A stretch of DNA of 33,046 nucleotides from NCBI GenBank assembly GCA_028284625.1, contig JANQRH010000023.1, positions 1 through 33,046 of the forward strand. Direction: 5' to 3'. The notes below the pieces were generated by a model. The model searched no databases and was not told the origin of the DNA. It saw nothing but the letters and a program-made list of their open reading frames with translations. Numbering within the stretch: the stretch's first letter is position 1; each line of letters begins with the position of its first letter. The stretch comes from Afifellaceae bacterium. Its GTDB lineage: Bacteria > Pseudomonadota > Alphaproteobacteria > Rhizobiales > Afifellaceae. The position numbers were made by a program, and so were the translations under genes. Shown piece by piece: positions 1 through 16,143 of this stretch.

Positions 1-342
<342 letters not shown>

Positions 343-409
343 TCGTTAGAGCATAGCGTCAGAACAGAATAATCCCGAGAAGGCCGGCGCGACGGCCTAA
401 GGAGTGAGC

Positions 410-4609
<4,200 letters not shown>

Positions 4610-4641
4610 CGCCGCAGAAGCGTCTCCGAAGACATCCGAAA

Positions 4642-4665
4642 GGGCCGCCCACGGGCGGCCCTTTT
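4642..4665 (+). terminator. Intrinsic terminator of rpoBC
   Basis: GGGCCGCC (4642-4649) pairs perfectly with GGCGGCCC (4654-4661) around a 4-base loop, and a TTTT run follows at once. It lies about 30 bases after the rpoC stop and is the expected end of the rpoBC transcript. Confidence 0.85.
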
Positions 4666-4896
4666 CTTTCTGTGACGCGGGCCAAAGAGGGCGCCTGTCA
4701 CCCTCCCGCCACAGGGCCGGAAATAGTCCGTTAAGGCATTCCATGTTTGTTGTGGCGCAGGTCGAAGCGGCCTAAGGAAGGCGTGGGGAGCGGGGGCTTC
4801 CAGACGATGAAACGGAAGTGAGGTCCGTGCGGGCTGGCGCGGGCGACCCTGTCTTTCGTGTGCGTCGACGGCACCGTGGTTGTGGGGATTGAATTG

Positions 4897-4986
4897 ATGT
4901 CTACCGGTTTTGTTTGGCGCTGTTTTCTGTTCCTTGGACTGACGGCGGGATACGTCGTCGTGGCGGCATTGCCCTATCTCGCCTGA
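4897..4986 (+). CDS. Possible 29-residue membrane peptide
   Basis: An ATG at 4897 opens a 29-codon frame ending in TGA. The peptide starts MSTGFVWRCF and continues as one hydrophobic stretch (roughly residues 8-28) that could span the inner membrane once. A GGGGA at 4884-4888 sits 8 bases before the ATG and would serve as ribosome binding site. It lies alone between the rpoC terminator and the rpsL promoter. I do not recognise a family. Such a short frame can occur by chance, so this is a candidate only. The rest of 4666-4896 shows no other convincing gene or signal. Confidence 0.25.
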   Translation: MSTGFVWRCFLFLGLTAGYVVVAALPYLA

Positions 4987-5036
4987 GCCGGCGCCGCACA
5001 CCCAAAAAAATCCCGAAAACCGGTGCTCCCGCGGGG

Positions 5037-5065
5037 TTGACGCCCTCCGGGGCAATCGCTAGATG
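5037..5065 (+). promoter_or_regulatory. Promoter of the str operon (rpsL)
   Basis: TTGACG (5037-5042) and TAGATG (5060-5065) are separated by exactly 17 bases, a good fit to the housekeeping sigma factor consensus of alphaproteobacteria. The predicted transcript start is near 5072. That leaves a leader of about 230 bases before the rpsL ATG at 5305. The position, after the rpoC terminator and before the first str gene, supports the call. Confidence 0.7.
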
Positions 5066-5099
5066 AACGCAGCCCGAGGGCAGGCGGTAAGCCGAGCCC

Positions 5100-5131
5100 G
5101 GTTCTTCTGCGCGCTCTTAAGCGCAAGAACC
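5100..5131 (+). promoter_or_regulatory. Leader hairpin 1 of the str operon
   Basis: GGTTCTT (5100-5106) and GCGC (5109-5112) pair with GCGC (5121-5124) and AAGAACC (5125-5131). This gives an 11-pair stem with a 2-base bulge and an 8-base loop. It would fold near the 5' end of the rpsL leader RNA. No function is known to me. The octamer AGACGCTG is repeated at 5141-5148 and 5157-5164 just downstream. Confidence 0.45.
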
Positions 5132-5169
5132 AATCGACTTAGACGCTGCCAGGGTCAGACGCTGAAGTA

Positions 5170-5215
5170 AGAGGTCAAGATCGCGACCTTAGGGCTCGCG
5201 GTCCTCTGCTTTTTT
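5170..5215 (+). terminator. Terminator-like hairpin in the str leader (possible attenuator)
   Basis: AGAGG (5170-5174) pairs with CCTCT (5203-5207), enclosing CGCGA (5182-5186) paired with TCGCG (5196-5200). After two bases comes a run of six T (5210-5215). It lies after the predicted promoter and before rpsL, so it could stop or slow transcription before the operon. The stem is interrupted by an internal loop, so it may be weak or conditional. Confidence 0.4.
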
Positions 5216-5235
5216 CGGCACCGGCGCTTTCAGGA

Positions 5236-5273
5236 GCGCACGGTGCGATTTTCATCGCACGTGATACGTGCGC
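5236..5273 (+). promoter_or_regulatory. Nested or alternative hairpins just before rpsL
   Basis: GTGCGAT (5243-5249) pairs with ATCGCAC (5254-5260) around TTTC, and the flanking GCGCACG (5236-5242) pairs with CGTGCGC (5267-5273). A competing fold uses CGCACGT (5256-5262) with ACGTGCG (5266-5272) around GAT. The two folds exclude each other, which is typical of a regulatory switch or a protein-binding leader, although no ligand can be named. The structure ends 31 bases before the rpsL start. Confidence 0.45.
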
Positions 5274-5304
5274 CGAAGGACACGGACAGGAACGACGGGC
5301 AAGA

Positions 5305-5676
5305 ATGCCGACGATCCAGCAGCTCATCCGCAAGCCCCGGCAGGTGCCGGCCAAGCGGAACAAGGTTCCCGCGCTTGACGCCAACCCGCAGAAGCGGGGC
5401 GTGTGCACGCGCGTCTACACGACCACACCCAAGAAGCCGAACTCGGCACTGCGCAAGGTCTCAAAGGTGCGGCTGACGAATGGCCATGAGGTCATCGGCT
5501 ACATCCCCGGCGAGGGGCATAATTTGCAGGAGCACTCGGTGGTCATGATCCGCGGTGGCCGCGTGAAGGACCTACCGGGCGTACGCTATCATATTCTGCG
5601 CGGCGTACTTGATACGCAGGGTGTCAAAGACCGCCGCCAGCGCCGCTCCAAATACGGTGCCAAGCGTCCGAAATAG
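5305..5676 (+). CDS. rpsL: 30S ribosomal protein S12
   Basis: This is a complete 123-residue S12, which sits at the decoding centre of the 30S subunit and helps proofread codon-anticodon pairing. The motif [13 protein letters not shown] and the block [12 protein letters not shown] are intact. Lys43 and Lys88, the classical streptomycin-resistance positions, are both wild-type lysine, so no rpsL-based resistance is expected. Asp89, the site modified by RimO in other bacteria, is present. It is the first gene of the str operon and is preceded by a long structured leader; the ribosome binding site is weak by eye. Confidence 0.98.
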   Translation: MPTIQQLIRKPRQVPAKRNKVPALDANPQKRGVCTRVYTTTPKKPNSALRKVSKVRLTNGHEVIGYIPGEGHNLQEHSVVMIRGGRVKDLPGVRYHILRGVLDTQGVKDRRQRRSKYGAKRPK

Positions 5677-5689
5677 AGAAGGTTCAATT

Positions 5690-5721
5690 TCCCGGTCTGC
5701 GTGATGCAGGTCCGGGATTTT
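5690..5721 (+). promoter_or_regulatory. rpsL-rpsG intercistronic hairpin
   Basis: TCCCGG (5690-5695) and CTGC (5697-5700) pair with GCAG (5706-5709) and CCGGGA (5712-5717), with small bulges, and TTTT follows. In Escherichia coli the S7 protein represses its operon by binding the rpsL-rpsG spacer. This hairpin sits at the same place and is a candidate for that control, or for partial termination. Confidence 0.45.
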
Positions 5722-5763
5722 CGCTGCCGCAAGGCCACGCAAGGTTTCGAAGGAACAGGCTGA

Positions 5764-6234
5764 ATGTCGCGACGTCATCGTGCCGAGAAACGGGAGATCA
5801 TCCCCGACGCCAAATATGGCGACGTGGTGCTCTCCAAGTTCATGAATTCGGTGATGTATGCCGGCAAGAAGTCGGCTGCCGAGGCGATCGTCTACGGCGC
5901 GCTCGACGATGTGGAGCAGCGCGCCAGACAGGACCCGATCGGCGTCTTCCATCAGGCGCTTGAGAATGTGATGCCGCAGATTGAGGTGCGCTCCCGGCGC
6001 GTCGGCGGCGCCACTTATCAGGTGCCGGTCGAGGTGCGCGTCGAAAGGCGCCAGGCCCTCGCCATCCGCTGGCTGATTGCCGCCGCTCGCGGCCGCAACG
6101 AGCGCACCATGGTGGGGCGGCTCTCCGGCGAATTGATGGATGCATTCAACAATCGCGGCAATGCCGTGAAGAAGCGCGAAGACACGCACCGCATGGCGGA
6201 AGCGAACCGCGCCTTCTCGCATTACCGCTGGTAA
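5764..6234 (+). CDS. rpsG: 30S ribosomal protein S7
   Basis: This is a complete 156-residue S7, a primary 16S rRNA binder that nucleates assembly of the 30S head and lines the E site. It starts [10 protein letters not shown] and contains the family blocks [27 protein letters not shown] and [11 protein letters not shown], ending AFSHYRW. An AAGGAA lies about 9 bases before the ATG. The 87-base gap to rpsL contains a hairpin that could be the S7 autoregulatory site known from other bacteria. The gap to fusA is only 20 bases. Confidence 0.98.
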   Translation: MSRRHRAEKREIIPDAKYGDVVLSKFMNSVMYAGKKSAAEAIVYGALDDVEQRARQDPIGVFHQALENVMPQIEVRSRRVGGATYQVPVEVRVERRQALAIRWLIAAARGRNERTMVGRLSGELMDAFNNRGNAVKKREDTHRMAEANRAFSHYRW

Positions 6235-6254
6235 CGGACGAAGAGATCAGAGCC

Positions 6255-8345
<2,091 letters not shown>

Positions 8346-8381
8346 TCGGGTCAGACAGGCGCACTCAGACGGAGAGAGCTG

Positions 8382-9557
<1,176 letters not shown>

Positions 9558-9565
9558 CCGGGAAG

Positions 9566-9597
9566 GGCGCGGGAACACCACCCGCGCCGCTTCTTTT
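9566..9597 (+). terminator. Terminator-like hairpin between tuf and rpsJ
   Basis: GGCGCGGG (9566-9573) pairs perfectly with CCCGCGCC (9581-9588) around a 7-base loop and is followed by GCTTCTTTT. The T tract is interrupted, so termination is probably partial. It marks the str/S10 boundary while the rpsJ ribosome binding site follows directly. Confidence 0.6.
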
Positions 9598-9611
9598 GAG
9601 GGACAGGACAC

Positions 9612-9920
9612 ATGAACGGCCAGAACATCCGCATCCGCCTGAAGGCGTTCGATCACCGCGTGCTCGATACCTCGACCGCGGAAATCGTCTCCACGGCCAA
9701 GCGGACGGGCGCGCAGGTGCGCGGGCCGATCCCGTTGCCCAGCCGGATTGAGAAGTTCACGGTCAACCGCTCCCCGCACATCGACAAGAAGAGCCGGGAG
9801 CAATTCGAGATCAGAACCCACAAACGGCTGCTCGACATCATCGAGCCGACGCCTCAGACGGTCGACGCTTTGATGAAGCTCGACCTGGCTGCCGGCGTCG
9901 ATGTGGAGATCAAGCTCTAG
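9612..9920 (+). CDS. rpsJ: 30S ribosomal protein S10 (NusE)
   Basis: This is a complete 102-residue S10. It is part of the 30S head and, as NusE, partners NusB in transcription antitermination. Recognisable blocks are [32 protein letters not shown] and [13 protein letters not shown]. An AGGGACAGGA sequence precedes the ATG. It opens the S10 block, which runs without any gap above about 30 bases to rpsQ. No clear promoter of its own was found in the 54 bases after tuf, so it is probably read through from str. Confidence 0.98.
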   Translation: MNGQNIRIRLKAFDHRVLDTSTAEIVSTAKRTGAQVRGPIPLPSRIEKFTVNRSPHIDKKSREQFEIRTHKRLLDIIEPTPQTVDALMKLDLAAGVDVEIKL

Positions 9921-9949
9921 GGCGAAAGCCCTGATGAGGCAGGAAGATC

Positions 9950-10726
9950 ATGCGTTCAGGCGTGATTGCAAAGAAGCTGGGGATGACCCGCGTCTATACC
10001 GAAGCCGGCGAGCACGTGCCGGTCACGGTTCTGCGCGTGGACAATTGCCAGGTCGTGGCGCAGCGCACGGCGGAGAAGGATGGCTACACCGCCGTCCAGC
10101 TCGGCGTCGGCGCGCGCAAGGCTAAGAATACGCCCAAGGCGCTGCGCGGCCATTTCGCGCGTGCCGAGGTTGAGCCGAAGCGCCGCGTGGCGGAGTTCCG
10201 CGTCACCCCGGAGAACATGATCGACGTGGGCGCGGAGATCACTGCGGAACATTTCGTTCCGGGACAGTTCGTCGACGTGACCGGCACGTCGATCGGCAAA
10301 GGCTTCGCCGGCGTCATAAAGCGCCACAATTTCGGTGGCGGACGCGCCTCGCACGGCGTTTCGATCTCGCACCGTGCGCACGGCTCGACCGGTCAGGGCC
10401 AGGACCCTGGCAAGGTGTTCAAGGGCAAGAAGATGGCCGGCCATATGGGCGCCGAACGCGTGACCACGCAGAATCTTCAGGTGGTTCGCACCGACGCCGA
10501 CCAGGGCGTCATCCTCGTCAAGGGTGCCGTGCCCGGGGCCAAGGGCGGCTGGCTGCTCGTGTGCGACGCGGTGAAGAAGGCTGCGCCGGAAGGCGCGCCG
10601 TCGCCCGCCGCCATTCGTGCCACTGAGAAGCCAGCGGCGCCTGCGGAAGTCGCGCCTGCACAGGAAGCCGCGCCCGCCCCGGAGGCGGCGCCTGAGGCCT
10701 CCGGCGAGCCGAGTGGAGACGCGTGA
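9950..10726 (+). CDS. rplC: 50S ribosomal protein L3 with long Ala/Pro/Glu tail
   Basis: This encodes a 258-residue L3, an early assembly protein close to the peptidyl transferase centre. It has [14 protein letters not shown] at the start and the conserved loop [17 protein letters not shown] with the glutamine that PrmB methylates in other bacteria. The family core ends near residue 210. The last ~45 residues are a low-complexity tail rich in Ala, Pro and Glu. Such tails are seen in some alphaproteobacteria and no function is assigned here. AGGAAG precedes the start. The TGA overlaps the rplD ATG by one base. Confidence 0.97.
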   Translation: MRSGVIAKKLGMTRVYTEAGEHVPVTVLRVDNCQVVAQRTAEKDGYTAVQLGVGARKAKNTPKALRGHFARAEVEPKRRVAEFRVTPENMIDVGAEITAEHFVPGQFVDVTGTSIGKGFAGVIKRHNFGGGRASHGVSISHRAHGSTGQGQDPGKVFKGKKMAGHMGAERVTTQNLQVVRTDADQGVILVKGAVPGAKGGWLLVCDAVKKAAPEGAPSPAAIRATEKPAAPAEVAPAQEAAPAPEAAPEASGEPSGDA

Positions 10727-11355
10727 TGGAGCTGACGATCAAAACGCTCGCCGGCAAGTCCGCGGGTAAGGTCACCGTCTCCGATGAGGTCTTCGGGCTG
10801 GAGCCGCGCCGCGACATCCTGCAGCGCATGGTGCGCTGGCAGCTCGCCAAGCGCCGGCAGGGCTCGCATGCCACCAAGCAGCGCAGCCAGATTCGCGCCA
10901 CCTCCAAGAAGCTCTACCGCCAGAAGGGCACCGGCAGCGCCCGCCACGGCAATGCCGGCGCGCCGCAGTTCCGCGGCGGCGGCAAGGCTTTCGGGCCGAA
11001 CGTGCGGAGCCACGCGATCGGCCTGCCCAAGCGCGTGCGTACGCTGGCGCTGAAGCATGCTTTGTCCGCCAAGGCCAAAGCGGACGCCATCATCGTGCTC
11101 GACGATCTGAAGCCGGCGGAAGCCAAGACCAAGGCGCTCCTGGCGCAGTTCGCCGGTCTCGGCATCTCCAATGCACTGATCATCGGCGGTTCGGAGATCG
11201 ACGCCGATTTCGGCCGCGCCGCGCGCAACATTCGCGGCGTCGACGTGCTGCCGGTTCAAGGCATCAACGTCTACGACATTCTGCGCCGGGGCACGCTGGT
11301 CCTGTCTAAATCCGCCGTCGAGGCGCTGGAGGAGCGGTTCAATGGCGGATCTTAA
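10726..11355 (+). CDS. rplD: 50S ribosomal protein L4
   Basis: This is a complete 209-residue L4, which binds 23S rRNA and lines the exit tunnel. In Escherichia coli it also represses the S10 operon. The loop region [25 protein letters not shown] and the following GAPQFRGGG are intact, where macrolide-resistance changes occur in other species. An in-frame GTG at 10723 exists, but ATG at 10726 has GGAG at suitable distance and gives the family start MELTIKTL. It overlaps rplC by 1 base and rplW by 14 bases. Confidence 0.97.
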   Translation: MELTIKTLAGKSAGKVTVSDEVFGLEPRRDILQRMVRWQLAKRRQGSHATKQRSQIRATSKKLYRQKGTGSARHGNAGAPQFRGGGKAFGPNVRSHAIGLPKRVRTLALKHALSAKAKADAIIVLDDLKPAEAKTKALLAQFAGLGISNALIIGGSEIDADFGRAARNIRGVDVLPVQGINVYDILRRGTLVLSKSAVEALEERFNGGS

Positions 11356-11635
11356 GCACTACGACACGATCATCTCGCCGGTGATCACGGAGAAGGCGAC
11401 GCTGGCGTCCGAGCACGGCAAGGTCGTGTTCCGCGTGGCGCCGGACGCCACCAAGCCTGAAATCAAGGCGGCGGTCGAGGCGCTCTTCTCCGTCAAGGTG
11501 ACGGCGGTCAACACGCTCAACCGCGCCGGCAAGACGAAGCGCTTCCGGGGCATTCCCGGCAAGCAGAAGAGCTACAAGAAGGCCGTTGTGACGCTGGCTG
11601 AGGGCCAGACGATCGACGTGACCACGGGTCTTTAG
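11342..11635 (+). CDS. rplW: 50S ribosomal protein L23
   Basis: This is a complete 97-residue L23, located at the tunnel exit where it docks trigger factor and the signal recognition particle. The blocks [32 protein letters not shown] and [13 protein letters not shown] are typical. Its start lies 14 bases inside the end of rplD with GAGGAG just upstream, so translation is probably coupled to L4. Confidence 0.97.
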   Translation: MADLKHYDTIISPVITEKATLASEHGKVVFRVAPDATKPEIKAAVEALFSVKVTAVNTLNRAGKTKRFRGIPGKQKSYKKAVVTLAEGQTIDVTTGL

Positions 11636-11661
11636 GGCGGCGCGAGTTCGGGACGAAACCG

Positions 11662-12498
11662 ATGGCAATGAAGACATACAATCCTATCACGCCAGGCCTT
11701 CGCCAGCTCTCGCTGGTGGACCGCTCGCGGCTGTGGAAGGGCAAGCCGGAAAAGGCGCTGACCGTCGGGCTGAATAAGAAAGGCGGGCGCAACAATCTCG
11801 GCCGCATGACGGCGCGGCGCCGCGGCGGCGGGCACAAGCGCGCCTACCGCATCGTCGACTTCAAGCGCCAGAAATTCGACGTGCCGGCCAAGGTCGAGCG
11901 GCTCGAATACGATCCGAACCGCTCCGCCTTCATCGCGCTGATCCGCTATGAGGACGGCGAGCGCGCCTACATCCTCGCCCCGCAGCGTCTGGCGGAGGGC
12001 GACACGGTGATTTCCGGCCAGCAGGTCGACGTGAAGCCCGGCAACGCGATGCCGCTCCGCTCCATTCCGGTCGGTACGATCGTGCACAATGTGGAGCTGA
12101 AGATCGGCCGCGGCGGCCAGATCGCCCGTGCCGCCGGCGCCTATGTGCAGCTCGTCGGCCGCGACCAGGGTTACGCGATCCTGCGCTTGAATTCCGGCGA
12201 GCAGCGTCTCGTCCACGGCAATTGCATGGCGACTGTCGGCGCCGTCTCCAATCCGGACCACGGCAATGTCAGCCTCGGCAAGGCCGGCCGCAGCCGCTGG
12301 CTCGGCAAAAGGCCGTCGGTGCGTGGCGTCGCCATGAACCCGATCGATCACCCGCATGGCGGCGGCGAGGGCCGCTCCAGCGGCGGGCGGCATCCCGTCA
12401 CCCCGTGGGGCAAGCCCACCAAGGGCAAGCGGACCCGCTCCAACAAGGCAACGTCGAAATACATCCTGCGCTCGCGGCATGCCCGCAAAGGGCGCTGA
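11662..12498 (+). CDS. rplB: 50S ribosomal protein L2
   Basis: This is a complete 278-residue L2, one of the most conserved 50S proteins, needed for subunit association and peptidyl transfer. It begins [16 protein letters not shown], and the C-terminal block [18 protein letters not shown] contains the invariant histidine near the catalytic centre. The length is normal. It lies 26 bases after rplW and 21 before rpsS in the S10 block. Confidence 0.98.
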   Translation: MAMKTYNPITPGLRQLSLVDRSRLWKGKPEKALTVGLNKKGGRNNLGRMTARRRGGGHKRAYRIVDFKRQKFDVPAKVERLEYDPNRSAFIALIRYEDGERAYILAPQRLAEGDTVISGQQVDVKPGNAMPLRSIPVGTIVHNVELKIGRGGQIARAAGAYVQLVGRDQGYAILRLNSGEQRLVHGNCMATVGAVSNPDHGNVSLGKAGRSRWLGKRPSVRGVAMNPIDHPHGGGEGRSSGGRHPVTPWGKPTKGKRTRSNKATSKYILRSRHARKGR

Positions 12499-12519
12499 GG
12501 CAGGACTTAGGAGAGACCA

Positions 12520-12798
12520 GTGGCGCGCTCAGTTTGGAAAGGCCCGTTCTTCGATGGCTACCTTCTCGACAAGGCGGAGAAGGTGCGCGAGTCCGGCCGC
12601 AAGGATGTCATCAAGATTTGGAGCCGGCGCTCGACGATCCTGCCGCAATTCGTCGGCCTGACCTTTGGCGTCTACAACGGCCACAAGCACATCCCGGTCC
12701 TCGTGTCGGAGGACATGATCGGCCACAAGTTCGGCGAGTTCGCCCCCACACGGACGTTCTACGGCCACGCCGCCGACAAGAAGGCCAGGAGAGGCTGA
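12520..12798 (+). CDS. rpsS: 30S ribosomal protein S19 (GTG start)
   Basis: This is a complete 92-residue S19, which pairs with S13 in the 30S head and touches A-site tRNA. The protein reads [16 protein letters not shown] and contains [17 protein letters not shown] and the C-terminal [12 protein letters not shown]. The start codon is GTG, supported by TAGGAGAG at the right distance and by the exact family N-terminus. One base separates its stop from the rplV ATG. Confidence 0.97.
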   Translation: MARSVWKGPFFDGYLLDKAEKVRESGRKDVIKIWSRRSTILPQFVGLTFGVYNGHKHIPVLVSEDMIGHKFGEFAPTRTFYGHAADKKARRG

Positions 12799-12799
12799 G

Positions 12800-13180
12800 A
12801 TGGGTAAGGCGAAGCGCGAGCGCGTGCTGAAGGACAACGAGGCGAAGGCCGTGCTGCGCATGGTGCGCACCAGCCCGCGCAAGCTCAACATGGTGGCCCA
12901 GCTCATCCGCGGCAAGAAAGTCTCCGTGGCGCTGGCCGATTTGGAGTTTTCGCGCCGGCGTATCGCGGGCGCGGTGAAGAAGACGTTGCAGAGCGCCATC
13001 GCGAATGCGGAGAACAACCATCAACTCGACGTCGACAACTTGGTCGTGGCTGAAGCGCATGTCGGTAAGGCCTTGGTGATGAAGCGCTTTCAGCCGCGCG
13101 CACGCGGTCGTGTTGGACGCATCGAGAAGCCATTCTCAAATCTGACCGTCGTCGTGCGCGAAGTCGAAGAAACCGCTTAG
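12800..13180 (+). CDS. rplV: 50S ribosomal protein L22
   Basis: This is a complete 126-residue L22, whose long hairpin lines the exit tunnel with L4. The blocks [21 protein letters not shown] and [12 protein letters not shown] are characteristic, and the tunnel hairpin [17 protein letters not shown] is intact without the deletions linked to macrolide resistance. The start follows the rpsS stop by one base, so translation is likely coupled; AGGAGAGG lies just upstream. Confidence 0.97.
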   Translation: MGKAKRERVLKDNEAKAVLRMVRTSPRKLNMVAQLIRGKKVSVALADLEFSRRRIAGAVKKTLQSAIANAENNHQLDVDNLVVAEAHVGKALVMKRFQPRARGRVGRIEKPFSNLTVVVREVEETA

Positions 13181-13191
13181 GGACGAAGAGC

Positions 13192-13899
13192 ATGGGACAG
13201 AAAGTCAATCCGGTCGGCCTTCGTCTTGGCATCAACAAGACTTGGGACTCCCGTTGGTTCGCCAATAAGGCGGATTATGGGGGCCTCTTGCATGAGGACG
13301 TGAAGATCCGCGACGCCCTGATGGCCGACCTCAAGCAGGCGGCCGTGTCGCGCATCGTGGTTGAGCGCCCGCACCGCAAGTGCCGCGTCACCATTCACAC
13401 CGCACGGCCGGGCATCGTCATCGGCAAGAAGGGCGCCGACATCGAGAAGCTGCGCAAGAAGGTCGCGGCGATGACCGACTCTGAAGTGCACATCAACATC
13501 GTTGAGGTGCGCAAGCCGGAGATCGACGCCCATCTCGTGGCACAGTCGATCGCCCAGCAGCTTGAGCGACGCGTCGCCTTCCGTCGCGCCATGAAGCGAG
13601 CCGTGCAATCGGCCATGCGGCTTGGCGCGCAGGGCATCCGCATTTCCTGCGGCGGCCGGCTCGGTGGCGCCGAGATCGCGCGCGGCGAGTGGTACCGCGA
13701 GGGCCGCGTGCCGCTTCACACGCTGCGCGCCGACATCGACTACGGCCAGGCGACGGCGCACACCGCTTACGGCACGATTGGCGTGAAGGTGTGGATCTTC
13801 AAGGGCGAGATTCTGGAGCACGATCCGTTTGGCTCGGAGAAGCGCGCCATGGAGGGCACCGAATCCACGCGCCGCGGCGGCGGCCAGGCAGCCGCCTGA
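13192..13899 (+). CDS. rpsC: 30S ribosomal protein S3
   Basis: This is a complete 235-residue S3, part of the mRNA entry channel with helicase function. It begins [16 protein letters not shown], carries a KH domain with the RNA-binding loop [13 protein letters not shown], and a C-terminal domain with [15 protein letters not shown]. It ends in a short variable tail ([10 protein letters not shown]). It lies 11 bases after rplV and 28 before rplP. Confidence 0.98.
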   Translation: MGQKVNPVGLRLGINKTWDSRWFANKADYGGLLHEDVKIRDALMADLKQAAVSRIVVERPHRKCRVTIHTARPGIVIGKKGADIEKLRKKVAAMTDSEVHINIVEVRKPEIDAHLVAQSIAQQLERRVAFRRAMKRAVQSAMRLGAQGIRISCGGRLGGAEIARGEWYREGRVPLHTLRADIDYGQATAHTAYGTIGVKVWIFKGEILEHDPFGSEKRAMEGTESTRRGGGQAAA

Positions 13900-13927
13900 G
13901 GCGACGCAGGAGTAAGAGAGAACAACA

Positions 13928-14341
13928 ATGCTGCAACCGAAGCGCACCAAGTTCCGCAAGGCCCACAAGGGCCGCATCCATGGCAATGCCAAGGGCGGGA
14001 CGGTTCTCAATTTCGGCTCCTACGGACTGAAGGCGCTTGAGCCCGATCGCGTCACCGCGCGCCAGATCGAGGCGGCGCGCCGCGCGATCACGCGTCAGAT
14101 GAAGCGTGCCGGCCGCGTCTGGATTCGTATCTTCCCTGATGTTCCGGTGTCGAAGAAGCCGACTGAGGTGCGCATGGGCAAGGGCAAGGGCACGCCGGAA
14201 TTCTGGGCGGCACGTGTGCATCCCGGCCGCATCATGTTTGAGATCGACGGCGTCAACGACGAGACCGCGCGTGAAGCATTGCGTCTCGGCGCCGCCAAGC
14301 TGCCGGTGCGGACCCGCATCGTCGCGCGTATCGGGGAATGA
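13928..14341 (+). CDS. rplP: 50S ribosomal protein L16
   Basis: This is a complete 137-residue L16, which helps place A-site tRNA on the 50S subunit. The family start [16 protein letters not shown], the segment [21 protein letters not shown] and [15 protein letters not shown] are present. The length matches the usual 136-137 residues. Its TGA overlaps an ATG of rpmC. Confidence 0.98.
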   Translation: MLQPKRTKFRKAHKGRIHGNAKGGTVLNFGSYGLKALEPDRVTARQIEAARRAITRQMKRAGRVWIRIFPDVPVSKKPTEVRMGKGKGTPEFWAARVHPGRIMFEIDGVNDETAREALRLGAAKLPVRTRIVARIGE

Positions 14342-14343
14342 AG

Positions 14344-14547
14344 ATGAAGGCCGAAGACCTGCGCGCCAAAACCCTAGACGAGTTGGGCGACCAGCTCGCC
14401 AGCCTGAAGAAGGAGCAGTTCAACCTGCGCTTCCAGGTGGCCACGGGTCAGCTTGAGAAGACCGCGCGCATCCGCGAGGTGCGACGCGACATCGCCCGTG
14501 TGAAGACCGTTGCTGCGCAAAAGCGCACCGCAGAGAACCAAGGCTGA
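14344..14547 (+). CDS. rpmC: 50S ribosomal protein L29
   Basis: This encodes L29, a small coiled protein near the tunnel exit beside L23. The core [17 protein letters not shown] and [17 protein letters not shown] is typical. Two ATG codons are possible. The one at 14338 overlaps the rplP stop and directly abuts GGGGA (14333-14337), while the one at 14344 lies six bases after it, a proper ribosome binding spacing. I prefer 14344 (67 residues); 14338 would give 69. Confidence 0.92.
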   Translation: MKAEDLRAKTLDELGDQLASLKKEQFNLRFQVATGQLEKTARIREVRRDIARVKTVAAQKRTAENQG

Positions 14548-14556
14548 GGAACCAGG

Positions 14557-14811
14557 ATGCCGAAAAGACAATTGCAGGGCATCGTTGTCAGCGACAAACC
14601 CGACAAGACTGTCGTGGTCGATGTCGAGCGCCGCTTCACCCACCCGCTCTTCAAGAAGACGGTGCGGCGCACCAAGAAGTATCAGGCGCACGACCCGGAG
14701 AACCAATACAAGGTTGGCGACCGGGTGGTGATCCAGGAAAGCCGTCCGATATCCAAATCCAAGCGTTGGATTGTCGTCGGCCAGGAAGCACCGGCCAACG
14801 CGGCCGGATAG
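14557..14811 (+). CDS. rpsQ: 30S ribosomal protein S17
   Basis: This is a complete 84-residue S17, a primary 16S rRNA-binding OB-fold protein. It reads [19 protein letters not shown] and contains [20 protein letters not shown] and PISKSKRW. It lies 9 bases after rpmC with AGGAACCAGG upstream. It is the last gene of the S10 block, and rplN follows after 58 bases without a visible terminator, so S10 and spc are probably one transcript here. Confidence 0.97.
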   Translation: MPKRQLQGIVVSDKPDKTVVVDVERRFTHPLFKKTVRRTKKYQAHDPENQYKVGDRVVIQESRPISKSKRWIVVGQEAPANAAG

Positions 14812-14869
14812 GTAAGGCTATGCGGCGGGTTTGCCCCGTCCGCGCCAAGAACAAGAAGGGCGTCGCGCC

Positions 14870-15238
14870 ATGATTCAGATGCAGACGAACCTCGACGTCG
14901 CGGACAATTCCGGCGCGCGCCGCGTGCAGTGCATCAAGGTGCTCGGTGGGTCCAAGCGCAAATACGCTCATGTCGGCGACATCATCGTGGTGTCGGTGAA
15001 GGAGGCGATCCCGCGCGGCCGCGTGAAGAAGGGCGACGTGATGAAGGCCGTCGTCGTGCGCACCGCCAAGGACATCCGCCGTGCCGATGGCAGCGTCATC
15101 CGCTTCGACAAGAATGCCGCCGTGCTGATCGACAACAAGGCGGAACCGATCGGCACGCGCATTTTCGGTCCGGTGCCGCGCGAATTGCGTGCCCGGAACC
15201 ACATGAAGATCATTTCGCTGGCGCCGGAGGTGTTGTGA
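14870..15238 (+). CDS. rplN: 50S ribosomal protein L14
   Basis: This is a complete 122-residue L14, a subunit-interface protein. The exact family start [16 protein letters not shown] places the ATG at 14870, with AAGAAGG 10 bases upstream. An in-frame extension to 14831 is possible but encodes no family sequence. The block [14 protein letters not shown] (here preceded by VQ) and FGPVPRELR near the end are conserved. The TGA overlaps the rplX ATG by one base. Confidence 0.97.
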   Translation: MIQMQTNLDVADNSGARRVQCIKVLGGSKRKYAHVGDIIVVSVKEAIPRGRVKKGDVMKAVVVRTAKDIRRADGSVIRFDKNAAVLIDNKAEPIGTRIFGPVPRELRARNHMKIISLAPEVL

Positions 15239-15555
15239 TGGCCGCGCGCATCAAGAAGGGCGACAAGGTCGTCGTCCTTACCGGGCGGGACAAAGGCCGC
15301 TCCGGCGAGGTCATCAAGGTGATGCCCGTGGAGGAGCGCGCTCTGGTGCGCGGCGTCAACATGGTGACGCGGCATCAGCGCCAGACCGCTGCTCAGGAGG
15401 GTGGGCTGATCCGCAAGGAAGCACCCATCCATTTGTCGAATGTCGCGCTGTCCGACCCCGATTCCGGAAAGCCGACGCGCGTCGGATTCAAGACGCTGGA
15501 GGACGGCCGCAAGGTCCGCTTCGCCAAACGTTCAGGAGAAACCATCGATGGCTGA
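15238..15555 (+). CDS. rplX: 50S ribosomal protein L24
   Basis: This is a complete 105-residue L24, an assembly initiator protein with a KOW motif ([20 protein letters not shown], residues about 6-25). The ATG overlaps the rplN stop by one base, and this start gives the family N-terminus MAARIKKGD. The open frame extends upstream inside rplN but that part is an overlap artefact. The last 8 bases overlap the start of rplE. Confidence 0.97.
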   Translation: MAARIKKGDKVVVLTGRDKGRSGEVIKVMPVEERALVRGVNMVTRHQRQTAAQEGGLIRKEAPIHLSNVALSDPDSGKPTRVGFKTLEDGRKVRFAKRSGETIDG

Positions 15556-16123
15556 AGCAGAAGGGGCCAACGGCTCGGCCTACGAGCCGCGGCTGCACAA
15601 GCATTATCACGACGTGGTCGTGCCGAAGCTCAACGAGGACTTCGGCTACGCCAATCCCATGCGCGTGCCGCGGCTTGAGAAGATCGTGCTGAACATGGGC
15701 GTCGGAGAATCGACGGCGGACTCCAAGAAGGTGCAATCGGCGGCCGACGATCTGGCGCTGATCGCCGGGCAGAAACCGGTGATCACCCGCGCTCGCAAGT
15801 CGATCTCGACCTTCAAGCTGCGCGAGGGCATGCCGATCGGCGCCAAGGTGACGCTGCGCAAGGCGCGCATGTACGAGTTCCTCGATCGGCTGGTCAATGT
15901 GGCGTTGCCGCGGGTGCGCGACTTTCGCGGTCTGAGCCCGAAAAGCTTTGACGGACGAGGCAATTACGCCCTGGGCATCAAGGAACACATCATCTTCCCG
16001 GAGATCAATTACGACAAGGTCGATCAGATCTGGGGCATGGATGTTGTCGTGTGCACCACTGCGGAAACGGACGACGAAGCCCGGGCGCTGCTCGGCGGGC
16101 TGAACTTCCCGTTCCGCCAGTGA
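15548..16123 (+). CDS. rplE: 50S ribosomal protein L5
   Basis: This encodes a 191-residue L5, which binds 5S rRNA and contacts P-site tRNA. The segment [19 protein letters not shown] is diagnostic, as are [19 protein letters not shown] and [11 protein letters not shown]. The N-terminal ten residues ([10 protein letters not shown]) are slightly longer than the shortest family members, as in other rhizobia. ATG 15548 is preceded by CAGGAGAA and overlaps the end of rplX by 8 bases. Confidence 0.97.
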   Translation: MAEAEGANGSAYEPRLHKHYHDVVVPKLNEDFGYANPMRVPRLEKIVLNMGVGESTADSKKVQSAADDLALIAGQKPVITRARKSISTFKLREGMPIGAKVTLRKARMYEFLDRLVNVALPRVRDFRGLSPKSFDGRGNYALGIKEHIIFPEINYDKVDQIWGMDVVVCTTAETDDEARALLGGLNFPFRQ

Positions 16124-16143
16124 TTATGTGAGCGAGGATTTAG

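Noticed and set aside
404-409. GTG start of rpoC
   Set aside because: The GTG overlaps the GGAG that serves as ribosome binding site for the ATG at 410, and the family starts MNQEV.
14831-14869. In-frame upstream extension of rplN
   Set aside because: The 13 extra codons have no counterpart in L14, whereas ATG 14870 gives the exact family N-terminus and has a ribosome binding site.
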